Origin: Clostridia bacterium
GTDB taxonomy: Bacteria; Bacillota; Clostridia; Oscillospirales; CAG-272
Assembly: GCA_017522795.1 (NCBI GenBank)
Contig: JAFWXZ010000015.1
Span: 1-57,045, forward strand
Direction of reading: 5' to 3'
DNA length: 57,045 nucleotides
The notes beneath the pieces are model-generated. The model was not told where the DNA came from and did not search any database. It saw only the letters and a list, made by a program, of their open reading frames with translations. Below, in pieces: positions 51,751-57,045 of this stretch. Numbering within the stretch: the stretch's first letter is position 1; every line of letters begins with the position of its first letter. Both the position numbers and the translations under genes were made by a program.

Positions 51751-53393
51751 TATGCAAAGTCCTCCTCATTCTTAGTAGACGGAATTACGTTGTAAACGAT
51801 AAGCGAAAGGATCGCAACAACAAGGAATATCAAGATACCGAGAGCGGATGCAAGATAGTATCTCGCGCCGGCGCCCGAGCCGGTAGACAGCTTGAAGAGC
51901 CAGGTAATAAGCAGGTCGGTGTGACCGGGTACAAGACCCTCAAGGCTGGGAATATTCATATCAAAGTTGGTAGGACCACCGCCGGAGAGCAGGAAGATAA
52001 TGTTGAAGTTATTCAAATTACCTACAAAGCTGGTAAGGAGGTAAGGACCGGTTACGAAGAGCATATAAGGCAAGGTGATCTTAGTGAACTGCTGAACACC
52101 GTTCGCACCGTCAATCTGAGCAGACTCATAGAGGTCGGCGGGAATGTTCATAAGAATACCGGTAGCCATCAGCATTACGTAAGGAATACCAACCCAGATG
52201 TTGATGACGATAAGCATTATTCTCGCAGCCTCGGGAACTTGCCAAAGAGTGTTAGTATTATTAGCTACGAGATAATCTCTGATAAACGGAACATTGTTAT
52301 AAAGGAAGGAACCGATGAATCCGTTGAAGTCAAACATCTTGGATATGTAAAGAAGGGATACGAACTGAGGTATCGCTATGGTCATAACGAGAACGGTACG
52401 CCAGAACTTCTTGATCTTAATACCCTTTTTATTAATCATAATAGCAACCATCATGCCAAGGAAGTAGTTGGTAAAGGTTGCGAATACCGCCCAGATAAGA
52501 GTCCATACAAGAAGCTCACCGAAGGCAACGCCTATACCGCCCTCACTGAAGTTAAGCAGCTCGGCAAGGTTCTTGAAGCCTACCCACTGGTAAAGCTCAC
52601 TCTGTCCGTTCAGAAGACCTATGGATCCAAAAACGTCACTGTAGTTAGTGAAGGCTATAATGATCATAAAGATCATAGGAAGAACGGTAAAGAGGCCGAT
52701 ACCGATAATGGAGGGAGCAAGAAGAGTCTTGTGGAACTGATCGTCAAGGAGAGACTTAAGGTCGTCCTTACCGCTCTTGATCTTCTTACCGCTGGCTGTG
52801 ATGTCCATGCAGATGCGGCACTGCTTTACCTGCAGTCTCCAGGTAACAATGAACGCAATGATGAAAATAACAGCGAGGAGCGCGTTGAAGAGAACACGGG
52901 TAGAGTCCTCACCGGGAATAGTGATCGGAACATCATACTCATAGTCATAACCGGGCTTCTGCTGTATTGTACCAACAGTGTTACCGGTTTCAAACCAGTT
53001 TACACTCTTGAGCCAGTTAAGACCGCTCTGTGTACGGTAGTTAGGAAGGCCGCTGGAAACATCCACGCTTGTAGGAATGAAGAACATATATACCACAAAC
53101 GCAACCTCAAAGAGGAAGAACAAAATACCGCGGGCGATCTGACCGTAGTAGATATTACCGAGGCCAAAGATAACGAAGGAAAGCTTTACAGCCCAATTAC
53201 CCTTGACAAAGGTATGGATAATATCAAGAAAGCCATCTTTAATTTTGATGGCAAAATCCTTTACAAGACCAAGGAAAGCAAGGATAAGACCCTTGAACCA
53301 ACCGGGAATCGCGCAGAAGAACTGCTTAAAGTCGTAAAGGAATCTCTGAAACTTATTCAGCTTCAAATATTCTAATGCATTTAATTGTTTCAT
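51750..53393 (-). CDS. Sugar ABC transporter permease (MalF-type, long)
   Basis: A 547-residue permease, longer than most MalF homologues outside enterobacteria. An N-terminal region has extra helices (FVIFGLGNIYYGQIARGILF, about 80-110) and a soluble stretch (about 120-190), followed by the conserved six-helix core with the EAA loop ESAQIDGANGVQQFTKITLP. The ATG at 53393 (MKQLNALEYL) has no close ribosome-binding site; AAAAGGAG lies about 45 bases upstream, separated by a small hairpin. An in-frame extension to 53471 is open. It pairs with the MalG-type protein encoded next. Confidence 0.85.
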   Translation of the reverse strand: MKQLNALEYLKLNKFQRFLYDFKQFFCAIPGWFKGLILAFLGLVKDFAIKIKDGFLDIIHTFVKGNWAVKLSFVIFGLGNIYYGQIARGILFFLFEVAFVVYMFFIPTSVDVSSGLPNYRTQSGLNWLKSVNWFETGNTVGTIQQKPGYDYEYDVPITIPGEDSTRVLFNALLAVIFIIAFIVTWRLQVKQCRICMDITASGKKIKSGKDDLKSLLDDQFHKTLLAPSIIGIGLFTVLPMIFMIIIAFTNYSDVFGSIGLLNGQSELYQWVGFKNLAELLNFSEGGIGVAFGELLVWTLIWAVFATFTNYFLGMMVAIMINKKGIKIKKFWRTVLVMTIAIPQFVSLLYISKMFDFNGFIGSFLYNNVPFIRDYLVANNTNTLWQVPEAARIMLIVINIWVGIPYVMLMATGILMNIPADLYESAQIDGANGVQQFTKITLPYMLFVTGPYLLTSFVGNLNNFNIIFLLSGGGPTNFDMNIPSLEGLVPGHTDLLITWLFKLSTGSGAGARYYLASALGILIFLVVAILSLIVYNVIPSTKNEEDFA

Positions 53394-53446
53394 AAGTAAA
53401 AATACAAACCAGGCTTTTGCCGGGTTTATATAACTCCTTTTTATGA

Positions 53447-53542
53447 TAAAAGGCATTGTAAGCCGATACACAAGGCATCTGTTGTCCTTGTATGCCGGCT
53501 AACAATGCCTTTTTGTTATCGGGTGAGCCCGAAGGCCCACCC
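53447..53542 (-). terminator. Intercistronic hairpins between binding protein and permease
   Basis: A long imperfect stem joins AAAGGCATTGT (53448-53458) with ACAATGCCTTT (53502-53512), extended inward by AGCCG/CGGCT pairs. A second hairpin GGGTGAGCC/GGCCCACCC follows at 53521-53542. Such structures typically let the binding-protein mRNA outnumber the permease mRNA. Confidence 0.65.
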
Positions 53543-53581
53543 GAAGAACATAAGCTATTTAATTTTAGAATAAACTAAAAA

Positions 53582-55177
53582 TTAGTTAGCGGGAACGAGC
53601 TCAACGGTAGCGTTGTGAGTGCCCTCTTCCCAAGTAAGCTTAACGTAGTACTTACCAGCGGTAGCAACGGTGATGTTGCCGGGCTCATCTGCGCCGTCCA
53701 TAAGTCTTGCATAGTAACCGGAAGTGGTCTCGCCGGTCTTCTCGTTAGCAACACCTACCTGAACGTTCCAACCGCCACCCTGACGAAGCTTGAACTGATC
53801 GTCGGTGGTGAGGTCGTATGCCTCAATGGTCTGCCATACGCCGTTCTCAAGCTCTTCCATCTCAAGGTCAACGTTCCAACCGGTGCCGTTGATAGAACCG
53901 ATTACGGACCAAGCTCTGAGCTCATCGTCAGACTTCTTAAGGAGATCAAGGATGGTCTTCTCATAAGTATCAAGAGCAAGTCTGAGGTCATCCTCGGTAG
54001 CTGCGTTCTTGGACTCACCGCCAAGAAGCTTAGCGATATCCCACCAAGAACCGTGGATATTGCCCTGAGGAGTAGCGTGCTCGTTCTGAAGAGCGAGAGC
54101 TACAAGAGACTCGTTAGCCTTTACATTTGCATCCTGCTGAGCTACGAGGTTAGAGGGACCCCACTGGAACTCTTTGTATCTCTCAAGCTGGCACTCAGTG
54201 TTAGTGAGGTACTGAGCAAGCTTGGAAAGCATAGCAGCCTTAGCAGGATCGGACTGAGGCTTAACACCCATAAGCTTGTTTCCGGAGAAGGAAGCGAGGT
54301 GGTAGGTCTCACCGTCAACAGTGAAGGAAGGAAGATCGGTAACACCGAGGTTATCACCAAGGGTCTCAACAGCGGTATTAGCGTTCCAGATACCGGTAAC
54401 AACGATACCAGCGTTAGCAAACTCAGAAGAAGAGTTGATGTAGTTGGGAGACTTGGTAACGATCTGCATACCCTTCATAGCAACAAGGCCCTTATCAGAG
54501 TTGAAATCGTCATCAACAGAAGTGAACTTACCCTTGTCATCCATGGTCCAGTTGGAGTGACAGCCGGTAGCCATGAAGAAGGAAGCGGTGTACCAAGCGT
54601 TCTCAAGCTCAAAACAAATGTTCTTGCCTGCAGCCTCACAATCAGCAACGATCTGTGCAAGATCATCGGGATTGGTGATTACGCTCTTGTCGTAGTACAT
54701 ATAGTAACCGTTATCAGAGGTAAGGGGATATGCATAGAGAGTACCTGCAACGGAAGCTGCGGAGATAGAAACAGAGTCGTTAGCTTCCTTGAGGTTAGCA
54801 GTTGCCTGGAGACCAGGAGCTGCAAGAGCTTTAGCCTGTACAAGACGAGCGAGCTGGTCCTGTGCGAAGCAGAATACGTCAGGAGCGAGAGCTACGTCTG
54901 CAAGAACCTGAGAAGCTGCGTCTGCCTCAGAAACGCCAGAAACCTCAAAGGTGTACTTTGCATCATAGTCAGGATTAGCTGCAAGGAACTCTGCGATCTG
55001 AGCCTCAGCGAGCTCAGTAGCGCCTGGTACCTCAGAAACCCAAACTTTAATTGTTTCCTTGTTGCCGCCATTGCCGCCGTTGTCACCGTTGTCAGGCTTG
55101 GTAGGCTGACAAGCTGCAAAGCAGGATACGATCATAACGAGAACAAGAACAAGAGTTAAGATCTTACTCATTTTCAT
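53582..55177 (-). CDS. Maltose/galacto-oligosaccharide-type solute-binding lipoprotein with extra C-terminal domain
   Basis: A 531-residue lipoprotein (lipobox CFAAC, Cys23, followed by a Gly/Asn/Asp spacer). Residues about 40-415 form a MalE-like binding protein (LYAYPLTSDNGYYMYYDKS, GIWNA, EFQWGPSNL). A C-terminal extension of about 110 residues (about 425-531) begins WSVIGSINGTGWNVDLEM and ends in a beta-strand pattern (GKYYVKLTWEEGTHNATVEL) resembling SusE/F-type starch-binding domains. The start follows AAGGAGG. A perfect consensus promoter lies upstream, so it heads its own transcript after the GH53 gene. Confidence 0.88.
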   Translation of the reverse strand: MKMSKILTLVLVLVMIVSCFAACQPTKPDNGDNGGNGGNKETIKVWVSEVPGATELAEAQIAEFLAANPDYDAKYTFEVSGVSEADAASQVLADVALAPDVFCFAQDQLARLVQAKALAAPGLQATANLKEANDSVSISAASVAGTLYAYPLTSDNGYYMYYDKSVITNPDDLAQIVADCEAAGKNICFELENAWYTASFFMATGCHSNWTMDDKGKFTSVDDDFNSDKGLVAMKGMQIVTKSPNYINSSSEFANAGIVVTGIWNANTAVETLGDNLGVTDLPSFTVDGETYHLASFSGNKLMGVKPQSDPAKAAMLSKLAQYLTNTECQLERYKEFQWGPSNLVAQQDANVKANESLVALALQNEHATPQGNIHGSWWDIAKLLGGESKNAATEDDLRLALDTYEKTILDLLKKSDDELRAWSVIGSINGTGWNVDLEMEELENGVWQTIEAYDLTTDDQFKLRQGGGWNVQVGVANEKTGETTSGYYARLMDGADEPGNITVATAGKYYVKLTWEEGTHNATVELVPAN

Positions 55178-55212
55178 AAGAGTAAATCCTCCTTAAAATA
55201 ATAATAATTTTT

Positions 55213-55229
55213 TACGCACTTTTGCGCAT
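55213..55229. promoter_or_regulatory. Operator-like palindrome near the +1 region
   Basis: On the minus strand TGCGC-AAAA-GTGCG forms an imperfect palindrome just downstream of the -10 box. It resembles operators bound by LacI-family sugar regulators (CGCAAA-type half sites). No regulator gene is nearby. Confidence 0.4.
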
Positions 55230-55233
55230 TAAG

Positions 55234-55262
55234 ATTATAACACCTTTATACATTTTTGTCAA
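55234..55262 (-). promoter_or_regulatory. Consensus promoter of the second sugar importer operon
   Basis: Minus strand: TTGACA (55262-55257), 17 bases, TATAAT (55239-55234). A perfect sigma-A promoter. Confidence 0.85.
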
Positions 55263-55302
55263 CAAGCGAAAAGTCAAATAAAGCAAAATCGGCGTTTTGC
55301 AC

Positions 55303-55343
55303 AAAACGGCTTGACACTTTTTTATCAAAATGCCAAGCCGTTT
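55303..55343 (-). terminator. Terminator of the GH53 gene
   Basis: AAACGGCTTG (55304-55313) pairs with CAAGCCGTTT (55334-55343) with a 20-base loop, followed on the minus strand by TTTTGTG. It separates the GH53 transcript from the importer promoter. Confidence 0.65.
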
Positions 55344-55347
55344 ATAT

Positions 55348-56448
55348 TTATTTATTTTTGAACTCATCAAAGGCGGGGAGTATATGTCCCTCGTAATCAA
55401 AGAGGCACTGATTTGCCCATTCGTTAGCGGTGGATTTGCCCTCCTCGTGAATATAGCTCTGCCCTGCCTCACTCGCCCAGCAGATGCCCTCGCCTGGTAG
55501 CCAGAGAGGCTCCCAATAGAACACTCCACCGATGCCGTTCTTACGAACGAGAGCGATAAAGTCCTTGATATATTCTGCCTGTCCCTCGGGGGTGAGAGGA
55601 TATCTGTCGGTGACACCGGGAATGACCGCGCGCTCGGCGTCGATGACGAGCCTTCTCTCCTCTCCGTCGATGGTATAGCCCTTGTCGGTAAAGCCGTAGC
55701 CAAGCTCGACTACCATTATCTCCTTGCCAAAGTGCTTGCAGGCGTTAAGATTTTCCATAAGCTGACTGGGGGTGCCGTGCCAATAGGGGTAATAGGATGC
55801 GCCTATAATGTCAAAGTCAATGCCGTGAGTTGCCATTTCATTAAAGAATTCCTGATAGACCTCTTTATCGTGGCTACGCTCGAGGTGAAGAATGATTCTC
55901 GCCTCGGGCAAAGCCTCGCGGCAGGCGCGACATCCCGCATCGATAAGGCGGCAGAAATTATCATAATTTCCGCGTCTACCGTCAATTTCAAGCTTGCCCA
56001 CAGGCCAGAGAATGCCGTTGGTTATCTCGTTTCCGACCTGGATAAGCGTTGGAGCAACCCCCTCTTGCTTAGCAATCTCAAGGCACTCCTTGGTGAATAA
56101 GTAAACCGCGTCGCACATCTCGTTGATGCCGTAATTTACCCAGGCTTTAGGGATCATTTGCTTGCCGGGATCCGCCCAAAAATCGCTATAATGGAAGTCC
56201 ATAAGAAGCTTAAAGCCCTTTTCCTTGGCGAGTTTAGCAAGCCTTACATAATTATCCATATCGCAGTTGCCTGCAAGATAAGGCTCGCCGCCGGAACTTT
56301 TCGGATCGTTCCACACGCGGATACGCATATGGTCAACGCCGTTTTCGATGAAAGCGTCAAGGGGGTCTATATCACGGCTGCCGTCATAATATTTTGCACC
56401 GTGAGATAGCTCCTCAAGATAGGTGGAAACGTCAATTCCAAGTATCAT
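55348..56448 (-). CDS. GH53 endo-beta-1,4-galactanase, cytoplasmic
   Basis: A 366-residue glycoside hydrolase family 53 enzyme, which hydrolyses beta-1,4-galactan. Family motifs: FIENGVDHMRIRVWNDP (about 33-49), HYSDFWADPGKQ (about 86-97), QVGNEITNGILWP with acid/base Glu141, and VVELGY with nucleophile Glu248. No signal peptide is present, so it probably acts on galacto-oligosaccharides after uptake rather than on polymer. Its ATG overlaps the stop of the zinc-ribbon gene (ATGA). The importer operon follows immediately downstream, which fits import-then-cleave. Confidence 0.92.
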   Translation of the reverse strand: MILGIDVSTYLEELSHGAKYYDGSRDIDPLDAFIENGVDHMRIRVWNDPKSSGGEPYLAGNCDMDNYVRLAKLAKEKGFKLLMDFHYSDFWADPGKQMIPKAWVNYGINEMCDAVYLFTKECLEIAKQEGVAPTLIQVGNEITNGILWPVGKLEIDGRRGNYDNFCRLIDAGCRACREALPEARIILHLERSHDKEVYQEFFNEMATHGIDFDIIGASYYPYWHGTPSQLMENLNACKHFGKEIMVVELGYGFTDKGYTIDGEERRLVIDAERAVIPGVTDRYPLTPEGQAEYIKDFIALVRKNGIGGVFYWEPLWLPGEGICWASEAGQSYIHEEGKSTANEWANQCLFDYEGHILPAFDEFKNK

Positions 56449-56705
56449 TGCTCGCCACCTCTGTGATCCTCGAATACGGGAGGCTCGTTGTCCTCGCCGA
56501 AGTCAACGACACGCTTCTTCATAGCGCGATAGCGGTATCTCGCCATCTCGTTAAGACGGAGAACATCCTCCTCCTTGCCTGTAAATCCGCAACGGAGACA
56601 GTAATACTCCTTTGCCTCGCCGTCGAAAAACATATCAATGTCTATATCCCTCATAAAGCAGGAGGGACAACGGAAATTCAATTTGCCTTTTGTAGACTGA
56701 GCCAT
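56445..56705 (-). CDS. Small zinc-ribbon protein
   Basis: An 86-residue protein with two cysteine pairs, FRCPSC (about 12-16) and YCLRCGF (about 35-41), forming a zinc ribbon, followed by a charged helical tail. It overlaps the GH53 start by four bases and the upstream gene's end by 28 bases, so all three are co-transcribed. No enzymatic motif is seen. It could bind nucleic acid or act as a small regulator; it has no obvious link to galactan use. Confidence 0.75.
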   Translation of the reverse strand: MAQSTKGKLNFRCPSCFMRDIDIDMFFDGEAKEYYCLRCGFTGKEEDVLRLNEMARYRYRAMKKRVVDFGEDNEPPVFEDHRGGEQ

Positions 56706-57045
56706 GTTTTCACTCCTCCTTCATTGATGGTCTTGCTTACCTCAAGGTGATATACGGGCGAGAAGGCAATTCCCTCCTCTACCGTCGCACGAACACCATC
56801 ACCGCCCATAGAAACAGTGGTATAAACGTCGGGAATGTTTACGTAAGCGCGCTCTGCGTTATCCTTGGAGATTCTCTTTCCGTGGTAGGAGAACTGCATT
56901 TCCTCGCCGTCAACGCCAAGGGTGATACCCGTCATATCGGCCTGGTACTCGGTTGTGCCGAAGCCGCCCGTGAAATACTCGGTAAAGGTCACTTCCTCGC
57001 CGCCGAGGTCATTTAGAATATTACGCTCGGTAATTATCCTGCCAT
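56678..57045 (-). CDS. Uncharacterised protein, 5' end outside the window
   Basis: The frame is open from the window edge (first full codon at 57043) to 56678, so this is the C-terminal part of a gene that begins beyond base 57045; a GTG at 56992 is not a convincing start. The visible residues (IITERNILNDLGGEEVTFTEYF, then GVDGEEMQFSYHGKRI and VYTTVSMGGDGVRATVEEG) look beta-rich and soluble. I do not recognise the family. It overlaps the zinc-ribbon gene by 28 bases in the same operon. Confidence 0.65.
   Translation of the reverse strand, partial: GRIITERNILNDLGGEEVTFTEYFTGGFGTTEYQADMTGITLGVDGEEMQFSYHGKRISKDNAERAYVNIPDVYTTVSMGGDGVRATVEEGIAFSPVYHLEVSKTINEGGVKTWLSLQKAN

Noticed and set aside
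53615-55159. Long plus-strand open frame opposite the solute-binding protein
   Set aside because: Antisense shadow of a well-supported lipoprotein gene with promoter and lipobox.

Overview
The window looks like a chromosomal stretch of an AT-rich, Gram-positive gut-type Clostridia bacterium (Oscillospirales/Ruminococcaceae-like). This rests on Firmicutes-style lipoprotein signals, sigma-A promoters with 17-bp spacers, an ECF sigma factor with a DUF4367-type partner, several sugar ABC importers that rely on separate MsmX-type ATPases, and large secreted proteins. The lineage is an inference from gene content.

Left edge (1-8.8 kb) is accessory: two related large serine recombinases (the first cut by the window edge), a small unknown protein, a minus-strand pair made of a HEPN/Abi-like protein and a DNA-polymerase-beta-type nucleotidyltransferase, a stretch of short direct repeats, an ECF sigma factor/anti-sigma pair, a small secreted protein, and a two-gene HTH/DUF6514-like operon. 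A CPBP membrane protease follows.

10.2-30.1 kb is a long, almost entirely minus-strand glycan-utilisation locus. In transcription order it has a solute-binding lipoprotein, two permeases, two lipoproteins sharing a domain, a very large surface protein whose signal peptide is cut off by an in-frame TAG, an SGNH-hydrolase lipoprotein carrying the same shared domain, a secreted metallophosphoesterase, a GH65 phosphorylase and beta-phosphoglucomutase. A divergent GntR/LacI-type regulator with palindromic operator-like sites sits at the head, and a separate MsmX-type ATPase follows it. The likely logic is surface capture and trimming of an esterified or phosphorylated alpha-glucan-like glycan, import of a disaccharide, phosphorolysis by GH65 to beta-glucose 1-phosphate, and conversion to glucose 6-phosphate. 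Two alpha/beta hydrolases (30.2-33.4 kb) follow.

33.6-49.5 kb holds the most unusual system. Three giant proteins (about 1,130-1,320 aa) each begin with a type IV prepilin N-terminus and end in a beta-helix-like domain. Each is followed by a single-pass membrane protein with two Ig-like (Big_3-type) domains and separated from it by a conserved hairpin. A normal-sized pilin lies among them. Unit A is on the minus strand; B and C are on the plus strand. The 5' ends of A and C form 226-bp near-identical inverted repeats that enclose a tyrosine recombinase, unit B and the small pilin, which is the layout expected of an invertible segment. No pilus assembly genes are present in the window.

49.7-57.0 kb (minus strand) is a galactan-oligosaccharide type locus: a partial unknown gene, a zinc-ribbon protein, a cytoplasmic GH53 endo-galactanase, then (from its own consensus promoter) a solute-binding lipoprotein with an extra C-terminal domain, MalF- and MalG-type permeases and an MsmX-type ATPase.
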